Shown piece by piece: positions 35,686 to 43,495 of a DNA stretch of 64,000 nucleotides (positions within the stretch are counted from its first letter, which is position 1; each line of letters opens with the position of its first letter). The translations under genes were made by a program, and so were the position numbers. The notes beneath the pieces were generated by a model that was not told the origin of the DNA, ran no database searches, and was given only the letters and a program-made list of their open reading frames with translations. This DNA comes from Roseiarcus sp963737365 (lineage in GTDB: Bacteria; Pseudomonadota; Alphaproteobacteria; Rhizobiales; Beijerinckiaceae): positions 372,001 to 436,000 of the forward strand of contig CAVTSD010000009.1 of the NCBI GenBank assembly GCA_963737365.1, written 5' to 3'.

Positions 35686-36780
35686 ATGACCATGTCCAGT
35701 CGAACCATCGCCTACCGCCGTCTCACTTCGCTGCCGCTGGCGCGTCTTCTCCCCGGCGTCGGCCTATGCGTTCTCGTCACGGCCCTTGCCTATTCGTTTC
35801 AGGCGATCGAGATCGATTTTGCCGGCCGTCCCTGGCTCGAAGCGCTGGTCTTCGCCATCCTCATCGGCGTCGCGATCCGAAGCATATGGACGCCGCCGAG
35901 CGCCTGGCATGCCGGCATCGAGTTCAGCGCCAAGAGATTGCTTGAAATCGCGGTCGTGCTTCTGGGCGCATCGGTGAGCGTCCGGGCCGTTCTCGCCATC
36001 GGGCCGGAACTGATTGCCGGCATTGCGGTCGTGGTCGTCGTGGCGATCGCGACGAGCTACGGCATAAGCCGAGCGCTAGGGCTACCGCGGCGAATGGCGA
36101 TCCTTGTCGCTTGCGGCAACTCGATCTGCGGCAATTCCGCCATCGCAGCCGTGGCCCCGGTCATCGGCGCCGACGGAGAGGACGTTGCTTCGTCCATCGC
36201 CTTTACGGCCGTGCTCGGCGTGATCGTCGTGCTTGTCCTGCCGCTCTTCGTGCCGCTCTTGCAGTTGTCGTTGACGCAATATGGCGTCTTGGCCGGACTG
36301 ACCGTCTACGCCGTGCCGCAGGTCCTCGCCGCGACTTTGCCGATCGGCGCTCTCAGCAATCAAGTGGGAACAGTCGTCAAGCTGGTGCGCGTGCTGATGC
36401 TCGGGCCCGTGGTGCTCCTGATGTCGGTTCTCGCTTCCAAACTGCGCGATGAAACGGACGAGCCTGAGCCGGAAGTGACGGCGGGCGATCGCCCGAAGCC
36501 GGGACGGCCTCCTTTGCACCAACTCGTGCCTTGGTTCATCGTTGGTTTTCTTATAGTCGCCGGACTTCGAACAGCCGGATGGATCCCGAATCCAGTCTTG
36601 CAGCCGACCGCGCTTGTCGCCAATCTGCTGACTACCGTTTCGATGGCGGCTCTGGGCCTTGGAGTGGATATCCGGGCGGTGGCGAAGGCGGGCTTCCGGG
36701 TGACGGGGGCCGTCACGCTATCGCTCATCGTTCTCGGAGTGATGAGCCTCGGGCTGATCCACCTCATAGGCGTTGCATAA
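35686..36780 (+). CDS. YeiH family putative sulfate exporter
   Basis: A 364-residue inner-membrane protein with about ten hydrophobic helices. It matches the YeiH/PSE family (Cons_hypoth698): the ACGNSICGNSAIAAVAPVIGA motif is diagnostic, with LLGASVSVRAVLAIG before and VPWFIVGFLIVAGLRTAGWIP later. Family members have been proposed to export sulfate or sulfite. In this genome the periplasmic sulfite dehydrogenase at 7-8 kb offers a matching sink for sulfite. Confidence 0.9.
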   Translation: MTMSSRTIAYRRLTSLPLARLLPGVGLCVLVTALAYSFQAIEIDFAGRPWLEALVFAILIGVAIRSIWTPPSAWHAGIEFSAKRLLEIAVVLLGASVSVRAVLAIGPELIAGIAVVVVVAIATSYGISRALGLPRRMAILVACGNSICGNSAIAAVAPVIGADGEDVASSIAFTAVLGVIVVLVLPLFVPLLQLSLTQYGVLAGLTVYAVPQVLAATLPIGALSNQVGTVVKLVRVLMLGPVVLLMSVLASKLRDETDEPEPEVTAGDRPKPGRPPLHQLVPWFIVGFLIVAGLRTAGWIPNPVLQPTALVANLLTTVSMAALGLGVDIRAVAKAGFRVTGAVTLSLIVLGVMSLGLIHLIGVA

Positions 36781-36832
36781 TTCAAAAATTTCGCAATATG
36801 ACAGACGACGGAGCACGCACGTTTGGGCCAAC

Positions 36833-37549
36833 TCAGAGCGTTAGCGCCTTGAGTTCCTTCCGAGCCGTGCCAAAGGCGCCGAGCTGATAAACCGACGCGC
36901 CCGCTGACGAGAACGTGAACGACGAGAAAGGCCCTGCCAGCATTTCATTCAAGTATTTTTCGGTTCCGACGCCGATAGTCACGTGCGGATTGAAGCGCTT
37001 GCCCGCTGCGTCTCGCACGAAATTCTCGACATAGCTGATCAGAGATCCCTGGATATCGCGTCCCCCCTTGTCGCTGAAGAATGCCGCAGGCGTCCCGGTC
37101 ATCGCGGTGTAAGGCTCGACCGCTTTAATGAGCGCATCTTGCAGCCGATGCAGGTCTTCAGTCGGTTCGACGACAATTCCCGCAAGCCCAATCGGGGGGG
37201 CTAGTATGTAGTAATATTTGAACGCTTTCAGCGTCCACGTCGTCGGTTTCTCTTTAGCCAGAACCGCGTTCGCGGCCGCAAACACCTTATCGAGGTCGTC
37301 CGTGCGGACGAACTGCTGCAGAATCGAGATGTGGGGGTGGTGCGTTGCGTCTAGGGAAAAGCCGTTCGGAAAAGACTTGAGCAGACGCGCGTTGGCGGCC
37401 ATCGCGTGCTGAACCATCGTCGTGTCGGGTTCGAGCGCGATGTCGATTGCCGTCACCGCGCTTTGTTGCGCGACCGCCCCTTGGACAAACGCCATCGCCA
37501 GCCCGAGTCCGAGGCCAATGGCGGAGATGACTTCCAGATGCTCCCGCAT
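36833..37549 (-). CDS. secreted 2H-phosphoesterase-like protein
   Basis: A 238-residue protein with an N-terminal signal (hydrophobic ISAIGLGLGLAMAFVQGAVA-QQ). It carries two H-x-S/T motifs about 120 residues apart (THHPHISILQQF and FNPHVTIGVG), the hallmark of 2H phosphoesterases such as 2'-5' RNA ligases and cyclic phosphodiesterases. A periplasmic location would be unusual for RNA-ligase-type members. The ATG at 37549 is preceded by GGAGG. Function is not established beyond the fold. Confidence 0.8.
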   Translation of the reverse strand: MREHLEVISAIGLGLGLAMAFVQGAVAQQSAVTAIDIALEPDTTMVQHAMAANARLLKSFPNGFSLDATHHPHISILQQFVRTDDLDKVFAAANAVLAKEKPTTWTLKAFKYYYILAPPIGLAGIVVEPTEDLHRLQDALIKAVEPYTAMTGTPAAFFSDKGGRDIQGSLISYVENFVRDAAGKRFNPHVTIGVGTEKYLNEMLAGPFSSFTFSSAGASVYQLGAFGTARKELKALTL

Positions 37550-38057
37550 GCGCGGCTCCCTCCTGCGCGTTGACCTCGTCTCCGGATATCAACTAACGCT
37601 CCGCGACTCTGCGTCAAATCACCGGGTCGTCCGCCGAGAGCCGAACCCGCGCTTGGAGCCCATCGATAAACGGAACTCGTCCTTCGCAGATGGCGCTGTG
37701 CAGAACAAACGCTTCGAAAAAACGGTACTCCATGATATATCTTTTTTCTGTTGAAGGATGGCGTCCGCGCCCCTCTAAGGACGGGGCCGAAGGGGAATGC
37801 GTTTGAGAGATTCGAGCGTTCGAGCGGCGTTCCATACAACCTGAGATTTGGGAGCGCGGATTTTTTTATTTGAATCCAACGTAACCCATTGAAAAGTCCC
37901 GATTCGGAAAAATAAACGCTAGTAAACGATAGCAAATTTACTAGCGTTTAAGCGCGTTTATTGGCGTTTAGTCGCTTTTATTTGCGGCCGGTTCGCGCAA
38001 CGGGTTGTGCCTCTCCGGGGGCGCCCGGACGGGGCGCTGGGCGTCACTCCGGTCTGG
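37550..38057. other. 508-base AT-rich intergenic region containing a CGTTTA array
   Basis: No gene is supported. It has a T-run near 37740-37750 and another near 37861, then the 10-base-period array listed next. Overall composition is clearly more AT-rich than the flanks. Confidence 0.6.
37913..37987. repeat. iteron-like array of TAAACG/CGTTTA at 10-base spacing with a 13-bp inverted repeat
   Basis: TAAACG occurs at 37913 and 37923, a degenerate CAAATT follows at 37933, then CGTTTA at 37945, 37955 and 37965 and CTTTTA at 37975. Each repeat start is 10 bases from the next within an arm. The left copies face right and the right copies face left around AAACGCTAGTAAA (37914-37926) / TTTACTAGCGTTT (37937-37949), a perfect 13-bp inverted repeat. 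The spacing matches one DNA helical turn. It resembles a protein-binding iteron array rather than an rRNA or tRNA feature. Confidence 0.8.
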
Positions 38058-38462
38058 TCACGACAGGGCAGGGCGCGCCTCGATCACCACGAACGCCTGG
38101 GCGTAGGCCTTTTCGTCGGTCAGGGTCAGGTGGATAAAGGCCTCGGTCCCTGGCGGCAGCATCGTCTGCAGCCGTTCGGCGGCGCCGCCAGTCAGCTTCA
38201 TGGTCGGCTGCCCGGAGGGAAGATTGACCACTCCCATGTCGCGCCAGAACACGCCCCGCCTCAGGCCAGTGCCCAAGGCTTTGGCGCAAGCCTCCTTGGC
38301 GGCGAATCGTTTCGCATACGAAGCCGCGCGACCGGCGCGTCGATCCGAGCGGCGCCGCTCGGTCTCCGTGAAGCAGCGGCTCGTGAAGCGCTCCCCGTGC
38401 CGCGCGAGCGTCGTCTCGATGCGCTCGATCTCGCAGAGGTCGCTGCCGATGCCGATGATCAA
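38058..38462 (-). CDS. acpS: holo-[acyl-carrier-protein] synthase
   Basis: A 134-residue AcpS that transfers 4'-phosphopantetheine from CoA to ACP. It begins MIIGIGSDLCEIERIE (the metal-binding Asp) and contains RFTSRCFTETERRR and AKRFAAKEACAKALGTGL, the catalytic KEA motif. It overlaps the pdxJ end by 4 bases. In many alphaproteobacteria lepB-rnc-era follow; here they do not. Confidence 0.95.
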   Translation of the reverse strand: MIIGIGSDLCEIERIETTLARHGERFTSRCFTETERRRSDRRAGRAASYAKRFAAKEACAKALGTGLRRGVFWRDMGVVNLPSGQPTMKLTGGAAERLQTMLPPGTEAFIHLTLTDEKAYAQAFVVIEARPALS

Positions 38463-39217
38463 AGCCCGCGCCCCGCAGACGCGCGCCCTTCATTCATCGC
38501 CATGCGCATCGCCTTCACGGTTTCGGCGAGCCCGACAAAGATCGCTTCGCCAATGAGGAAATGGCCGATGTTGAGTTCGACGATCTCCGGCAGTCCCGCG
38601 ATGAGCCTCGCCGTGTCATAGTCGAGGCCATGCCCGGCATGACATTCGAGTCCAAGGGCCTGGCTCTCTCCGGCCGCGGCTCTAAGGCGGCCGAATTCGT
38701 GATCGGTCTTGGCGCCTTCGCTCCGCGTGCGCGCGTCGCACCATGCTCCAGTGTGGAGCTCGACGACCGGCGCGCCGAGTTCGGCGCTGGCCTTCAAAGC
38801 TTCTGGCGAGGGTTCGATGAACATCGACACGCGGATGCCCTCGCGCGTGAGCTCGGCGACGAACGGCTTCAGGGCCTTGAAGCCGCCGACCACATCGAGG
38901 CCGCCTTCAGTCGTGCGTTCCGTCCGCTTCTCTGGAACGAGGCAACAGGCGTGGGGGCGAATTTTAAGCGCGATGTCGAGCATGGCCTCCGTCGCCGCCA
39001 TCTCGAAGTTGAGCGGCTTCGCAATCGACGCCTTGAGGCGGACCATGTCGTCATCGTGGATGTGCCGACGGTCCTCGCGAAGATGGGCGGTGATGCCGTC
39101 GGCGCCGGCTTCGATCGCGAGCAGCGCCGCGCGCACCGGGTCGGGGACAGCGCCGCCACGGGCGTTGCGGACGGTCGCGACATGATCGACGTTGACGCCA
39201 AGCCTGAGCGCTGTCAT
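38459..39217 (-). CDS. pdxJ: pyridoxine 5'-phosphate synthase
   Basis: A 252-residue TIM-barrel enzyme that condenses 1-deoxyxylulose 5-phosphate with 3-amino-2-oxopropyl phosphate in vitamin B6 synthesis. It has the opening LRLGVNVDHVATVRNARG, the catalytic ITAHLREDRRHIHD, the middle ELHTGAWCDA and the late GHGLDYDTARLIAGLPEI and NIGHFLIGEAIFVGL. It lies 27 bases after pyrE and overlaps acpS by 4. Confidence 0.97.
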   Translation of the reverse strand: MTALRLGVNVDHVATVRNARGGAVPDPVRAALLAIEAGADGITAHLREDRRHIHDDDMVRLKASIAKPLNFEMAATEAMLDIALKIRPHACCLVPEKRTERTTEGGLDVVGGFKALKPFVAELTREGIRVSMFIEPSPEALKASAELGAPVVELHTGAWCDARTRSEGAKTDHEFGRLRAAAGESQALGLECHAGHGLDYDTARLIAGLPEIVELNIGHFLIGEAIFVGLAETVKAMRMAMNEGRASAGRGL

Positions 39218-39244
39218 CGGGCTGCTCCTGTTTCTTCTCGCCGA

Positions 39245-39850
39245 TCAGGCTGCGCTGGTGAGCGCGCGGCTTCCCGGTTTGACGGCCGGAACCGCCGCGA
39301 GTTCCGGCGGCAGCGCGTCCGGCGCGTAAGACGGAATGTCGAGCGTCGCGAGCGCCACGCGCTTGACGCCAATGTCCGCCTTGCCGTCGGATCGGTCGAT
39401 CAGGCAGGCCGCGCCGACGATGGTTCCTGGATGCTCGGCCAGCGCCGCGAGCGTCTCACGCGAGGAGAGGCCTGTGGTAATGATATCTTCCACCATCAGG
39501 ACGCGCGCGCCGGGAGCAATCGTGAACCCGCGGCGCAACTTGAAGACGCCGCCCTCGCGCTCGACGAAGATCGCCTTGGCGCCGAGCCAGCGCGCGGTCT
39601 CGTAGCCCGGAACGATGCCGCCGAGCGCGGGCGAAGCGACGATGTCGATCGCGCCGAACGCTTCGCGGGCTTTCTCGGCGAGCGCCCGGCAAAGGCGCTC
39701 GGTGCGAGCCGGATCCTGAAACACGAACATCTTTTGCAGAAACACCGGCGAGTGTAGCCCCGACGACAAAATGAAATGGCCGGTGAGCAGGGCGCCGGCG
39801 GCGCGAAACTCGTCAAGCGCCTGATCCGCGGTTAGGCTTGGGTATGTCAT
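39245..39850 (-). CDS. pyrE: orotate phosphoribosyltransferase
   Basis: A 201-residue PRTase of de novo pyrimidine synthesis. The PRPP loop is VLMVEDIITTGLSSRETLAAL, with AKAIFVEREGGVFKLRRGF before it and a GHFILSSGLHSPVFLQK N-terminus typical of alphaproteobacterial PyrE. The start at 39850 begins MTYPSLTADQALDEF; the longer frame to 40159 runs into the divergent cupin gene and is rejected. Confidence 0.95.
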   Translation of the reverse strand: MTYPSLTADQALDEFRAAGALLTGHFILSSGLHSPVFLQKMFVFQDPARTERLCRALAEKAREAFGAIDIVASPALGGIVPGYETARWLGAKAIFVEREGGVFKLRRGFTIAPGARVLMVEDIITTGLSSRETLAALAEHPGTIVGAACLIDRSDGKADIGVKRVALATLDIPSYAPDALPPELAAVPAVKPGSRALTSAA

Positions 39851-39932
39851 GCCCTTTCTTAGCAGGCCGCCGATTGCCGCGCCAAGACGGCGCTGCGTCT
39901 GAGCCGCGCGGGACCCACGAGGCGCGTATCCG

Positions 39933-40349
39933 ATGACCGTGACCAAGCCTTTCGAAACGAAGACGTTGGGCGCGTCCGTCGACGCGGCCGCGCCCGACGG
40001 AACCGCGGTGCGCTTGCTCTTGAGCCTCGCGGGCGGAAGCATGGCGCATTTCGAATTGCCCGCCGGCGCGGTGTCGCATGCGGTCACGCATCGAACAGTC
40101 GAGGAAATCTGGTTCGTGGTTAGCGGGCGTGGCGCGATTTGGCGCCGACAGGGCGACACAGAAGCGATTGATCCGCTTGCGCCCGGAACGTCGCTGACGA
40201 TTCCGCTCGGAACCGCCTTTCAATTTCGCGCCGACGCCGGCTCTGCGCTCGCGTTCGTGGCGATAACCATGCCGCCATGGCCGGGCATGGACGAGGCTGC
40301 GCCCGCGGCCGGGCCTTGGGCGCCAACCGTCGCCGCCGGCTCCGTCTGA
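39933..40349 (+). CDS. cupin-domain protein
   Basis: A 138-residue small cupin. The beta-barrel motifs are present in VSHAVTHRTVEEIWFVVSGRG (first cupin motif, with His and Glu) and PGTSLTIPLGTAFQFRAD (second motif). The likely metal ligands are His, Glu and a later residue, but the second-motif His is not evident. Function is unknown. It is divergent from pyrE across an 82-base gap. Confidence 0.8.
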   Translation: MTVTKPFETKTLGASVDAAAPDGTAVRLLLSLAGGSMAHFELPAGAVSHAVTHRTVEEIWFVVSGRGAIWRRQGDTEAIDPLAPGTSLTIPLGTAFQFRADAGSALAFVAITMPPWPGMDEAAPAAGPWAPTVAAGSV

Positions 40350-40403
40350 AAGCGCGCCCTTGCGCACGGCTCGGCTCGCTGGTAGCGCAAACGCCGCCAA
40401 GGC

Positions 40404-40478
40404 GCCGGATTAGCTCAGCGGTAGAGCAGCGGTTTTGTAAACCGAAGGTCGGGGGTTCAATCCCCTCATCCGGCACCA
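40404..40478 (+). tRNA. tRNA-Thr (anticodon TGT)
   Basis: The acceptor GCCGGAT (40404-40410) pairs with ATCCGGC (40468-40474). It has the D arm TAGCTCAGCGGTAGAGC, the anticodon stem GCGGT/ACCGA around TTTGTAA (anticodon TGT), a T arm with GGTTCAATCC, then A and CCA (40476-40478). Scrambled pyroglutamyl-peptidase remnants lie just downstream, as expected at a tRNA integration hot spot. Confidence 0.97.
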
Positions 40479-40625
40479 ATAAAACATAACTTGTGCCGCG
40501 TACATCTTAGTGGATCTTAATTCGTCGCTCGATGCGCAGGTGCGAACCTGTGAAAGTCGAATAGGCCGGCCTGACCGCGGACCATGTTCATCGAACCGAC
40601 TAAGCTGGCCCAGGACTCGGCGTGT

Positions 40626-41072
40626 CTGGCAGAGCGGGCTGGCGGTGTTGCGGTGGAAGGATCGCCGAAAACGTGATGGACTTTCTTATCCCCGACAATG
40701 TCGGCGTTCAGCACGGAGGGGAATCCGTATTCGACGGGCGCCTGCGGGCCGGTTCACGACGCTGCCGGCTAAAGCGATCGCGTCGGAGCTTCGCGCTGGC
40801 GGCGTCCCCGCCAAAGTCTCAAACTCGCCTTCGACTTACCTATGCAACCTGATGATGTACACGGTCCTGCATCTCGTCGATGAGAAGAAAATGGCGACCC
40901 GCGCCGGCTTCACCCACGTGCCCGCGCATCCGTCGTTTGCCGCCAAACAGGTCTACCCGCTCGTCGAGATGCCCTCGATGAGCGTTGAACTCATGACCGA
41001 CGCCCTGAGAAGGCGATCCGCACGGCCATAGCGGTGGAGCGCGACCACCTAGAGCCGACGTTTAACTATTAA
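40626..41072 (+). pseudogene. pyroglutamyl-peptidase I (pcp) remnant with several frameshifts
   Basis: Stretches in three frames read as consecutive parts of pyrrolidone-carboxylate peptidase. LAERAGGVAVEG (from 40626) is followed by RIAENVMDFLIPDNVG (from 40658), then APAGRFTTLPAKAIASELRAGGVPAKVSNS. Next comes TYLCNLMMYTVLHLVDE with the catalytic-Cys segment, then GFTHVPAHPSFAAKQ with the catalytic-His region. After the stop near 41031 another frame gives KAIRTAIAVERDHLE, ending at 41072. At least three frame changes and a missing N-terminal third (GFGPFG part) show real decay rather than one read error. Confidence 0.8.
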
Positions 41073-41123
41073 TGAGAGGCGCGGGCACGAGCGAGCTCGC
41101 GGGAGCCGCCAAGCCCGGCGCCT

Positions 41124-42134
41124 TCATCCAAGCCAGGCGCGAACAGCGGCGCGAAGAAAGGAAAAATCTGCGCGATCGGGCGACGGCGAACCAGCCACAT
41201 GCCCCCAGATAGAGGGAATTGGCCGCAACTCCGCCCTCTCGAGATGAGGCATTTCGAGGGCGTTGTCCGCGACGGGGAAATACAAGTCGGTTCTACCTGG
41301 CATCAGAAGCACGCGCGCCCGGATCGCCTGCAGGGCGCGAACGAGATCGCCCTCGTAGAGGTCGTTGGCGCTGATGTCGGAAGCCATCCAGGTCGCGGCC
41401 TGGGCGTAGAGATCCTCGGCTCTTCGACGCGTGAAACGGGGCTCCCAATGATTGTCGAGGAAGTCGTCGAGATTGGCGGCGCCGGTGCTCGTCAGGTGAA
41501 GGTCGGCGCGATACCAGTCCTGGCTCATCGCCCAGCCCGCATAGACCCGCGCAAAGGCGCGCAGGGCTTTCGTCGGCCTCGCTGAGAAGCGGCCGCCGCC
41601 GATATGCTCCGGCGCCGCCTCCAGCGTCGTCAGTAGGGAGCGCAAGAACACCTGGTTGTGAACTGAGGTGCGAGCGCTGCCGCAGACGACGACGGCGCGT
41701 TCGACCTGTTCGGGAAAGAGAGCCGCCCAATGATAGGCTTGTTGCGCGCCCATCGAGAAGCCGTAGACGCATGCGATCCGGTCGACGCCAAAGGCCTCGC
41801 GCAAAAGACGCTGCTGGGCGCGAACGTTGTCCGCCGTCGTCACGAGTGAAGGGTATTGATCGGTGTTGGACGGACTCGAAGACAGCCCGTTGGCGAACAT
41901 GTCCGGGATGACGATGAACCAGCGCGTCGGATCAAGGACGCCCTCAGGCCCGATCAGCTGCTCGAGATCGGCGTGGTGCGCTGAATAGCTGGTCGGATAG
42001 ACGATGACGTTATCCCGCGCCGGAGCGAGGGTCCCGTAGGTTTTCCAGCTTATCTCCGCTCCGGGCAGGGTTGAGCCGTATTGCAGCAGCAGCGTACCCA
42101 AAGCGTGACGGCCGGTTTGCGTCGCCCATTCCAA
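41124..42134 (-). CDS. alpha/beta-fold hydrolase (homoserine-acetyltransferase-like)
   Basis: A 336-residue protein of the MetX-like alpha/beta-hydrolase group. It opens with the family's SWKTYGTLAPARDNVIV, then has the nucleophile elbow VYGFSMGAQQAYHWAALFP, the Asp in PGRTDLYFP and a His in SIWGHVAGSP. The oxyanion/lid sequence differs enough from true MetX that an ester or thioester hydrolase is as likely as a transferase. It is divergent from the hydroxylase operon at 42647 across 512 bases containing the shared palindrome, so it may belong to the same regulon. Confidence 0.82.
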   Translation of the reverse strand: MEWATQTGRHALGTLLLQYGSTLPGAEISWKTYGTLAPARDNVIVYPTSYSAHHADLEQLIGPEGVLDPTRWFIVIPDMFANGLSSSPSNTDQYPSLVTTADNVRAQQRLLREAFGVDRIACVYGFSMGAQQAYHWAALFPEQVERAVVVCGSARTSVHNQVFLRSLLTTLEAAPEHIGGGRFSARPTKALRAFARVYAGWAMSQDWYRADLHLTSTGAANLDDFLDNHWEPRFTRRRAEDLYAQAATWMASDISANDLYEGDLVRALQAIRARVLLMPGRTDLYFPVADNALEMPHLERAELRPIPSIWGHVAGSPSPDRADFSFLRAAVRAWLG

Positions 42135-42646
42135 AGTGGCCTCCTAGTGTTTTCTAATCACGAGGACGATCGCTTGCCCGTTTCTTCAATTGTTTGTGTG
42201 AGGCGCCCCGTGCTCAGCCCGGCTGAGAGCGGAGTCCCATTGAGGGTCCGCGTATTTGGCGCCTCCCGCGAACCGAGATTCATGCAAGCGCCGCCCGGCG
42301 CCGGAGTCATGATGTGAGGTGGGCCTTCCCCTCGAGGTTCGCCCTTTGGCCGAGCAGCAGCATGGAAGTGTCAAGGAAAAGGATGGGGGCTTCTCTTCGA
42401 TCGAGCAGGCCGCTTCAGCAAGGTTGCGGCGCTTCTCGATCCGCCTCGATTGCTGCGACAATCCCGGATCCTTGCAACCTTGAATATGCCGGTCCTCCGA
42501 GGTCGCAATTCTTTCGTTTGCAATATTTCGTCTCTAAGAATTTATACGCAAGAACTATGCCGGGACGACGCAGACCGGGAGGTCCTTGACAAGCCCCCGG
42601 TTCGGCTCGATCATTTGCATACAAACATCCGAGGTGAGGCGTTCGC
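42135..42646. other. 512-base divergent promoter region of the nicotinate cluster
   Basis: It contains a TTGACA at 42586-42591 on the plus strand and the palindrome at 42613-42626. A purine-rich ribosome site (GAGGTGAGG) precedes the ATG at 42647. I see no gene in it: the frame from 42450 overlaps the FAD-subunit gene without family resemblance. Confidence 0.6.
42613..42626. promoter_or_regulatory. GTTTGTRYGCAAAY operator, copy 1
   Basis: Plus strand ATTTGCATACAAAC; on the minus strand GTTTGTATGCAAAT. It matches the copy upstream of enamidase (55883-55896, GTTTGTGCGCAAAC) at 11 of 14 positions, the three differences being transitions. It sits 22 bases downstream of a TTGACA and 20 bases before the start codon, a good place for a MarR repressor to block transcription. 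Confidence 0.65.
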
Positions 42647-43495
42647 ATGTACGCTCGACCTTCCGACCTCGACGATGCGCTGGGGTTGCTGGCGGAAAGC
42701 GGCGCCCGGGTCATCGCCGGAGGCACTGACCTCTATCCCGCTGCAGGCGAGCGGCCTTTGCAGGGCGGCTTCGTTGATGTTTCCAATATACCTGCGTTGC
42801 GCGGCGTGCGCTTCGATGGCGACAGCATTCGCATCGGCGCGGCGACGACGTGGAGCGATATTGCGCGGGCCGATCTGCCGCCCGCCTTCGACGCGCTCAA
42901 GGTTGCCGCGCGGGACGTTGGCGCCGTTCAGATCCAAAATCGAGGCACGATCGCCGGAAATCTCTGCAACGCTTCGCCTGCCGCCGATGGCGTGCCGCCC
43001 CTGCTTATTCTCGACGCCGAAGTCGAGCTCGCCTCCCGGCGTGGGACCCGCCGTCTTGCGCTCGATGTCTTTATCGACGGCCCTCGCAGCACTCGACTGG
43101 CGCCTGACGAGGTGATGACTGCGATCGTAATGCCGATCCCCGCTTCGACGATGCGGTCGGCCTTCTTCAAGCTTGGGGCCAGGCGCTATCTCGTGATTTC
43201 AATCGTGATGGTTGCCGTTGCGCTCGACGTTGTGGAAGGGATTGTGCGTGACGCCCGGATCGCCGTCGGCGCTTGCTCCGCGGTCGCTCAGCGGATGAGG
43301 CGAGCGGAGCGCCGTCTGATCGGCGCGCCGGCCTTCCCGGATCTCGGGCGGTCGATCGATGCGCAGGACCTTGCACAGCTCGCGCCGATCGACGACGTCC
43401 GCGCGAGCGGCGACTATCGGCGTGACGCGGCCTTGACGTTGCTGAGGCGAGCGATCGGCGCTTGTGCGTTTCGCCAGACGGGAGGCGTCGTCTGA
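42647..43495 (+). CDS. nicotinate-dehydrogenase-type molybdenum hydroxylase, FAD subunit
   Basis: A 282-residue FAD-binding subunit of the xanthine dehydrogenase family (CoxM/NdhF-like). It has the first FAD motif RVIAGGTDLYPAAGE and the second VQIQNRGTIAGNLCNASPAADG, then the CO-dehydrogenase flavoprotein C-terminal domain (GARRYLVISIVMVAVALD). It transfers electrons from the Fe-S clusters to the acceptor. The stop overlaps the start of the fused Fe-S/Mo subunit by one base. Nicotinate as substrate is inferred from the neighbouring 6-hydroxynicotinate reductase and enamidase. Confidence 0.9.
   Translation: MYARPSDLDDALGLLAESGARVIAGGTDLYPAAGERPLQGGFVDVSNIPALRGVRFDGDSIRIGAATTWSDIARADLPPAFDALKVAARDVGAVQIQNRGTIAGNLCNASPAADGVPPLLILDAEVELASRRGTRRLALDVFIDGPRSTRLAPDEVMTAIVMPIPASTMRSAFFKLGARRYLVISIVMVAVALDVVEGIVRDARIAVGACSAVAQRMRRAERRLIGAPAFPDLGRSIDAQDLAQLAPIDDVRASGDYRRDAALTLLRRAIGACAFRQTGGVV

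Noticed and set aside
37453..37935. 160-residue minus-strand frame in the AT-rich region upstream of the 2H-phosphoesterase-like gene
   Set aside because: No family resemblance, poor codon use, and it includes the CGTTTA-array edge.
37913..37987. CRISPR array
   Set aside because: The repeat unit is 6 bases with 4-base spacing; CRISPR repeats are 23-47 bases with spacers of similar size, and no cas gene is present.
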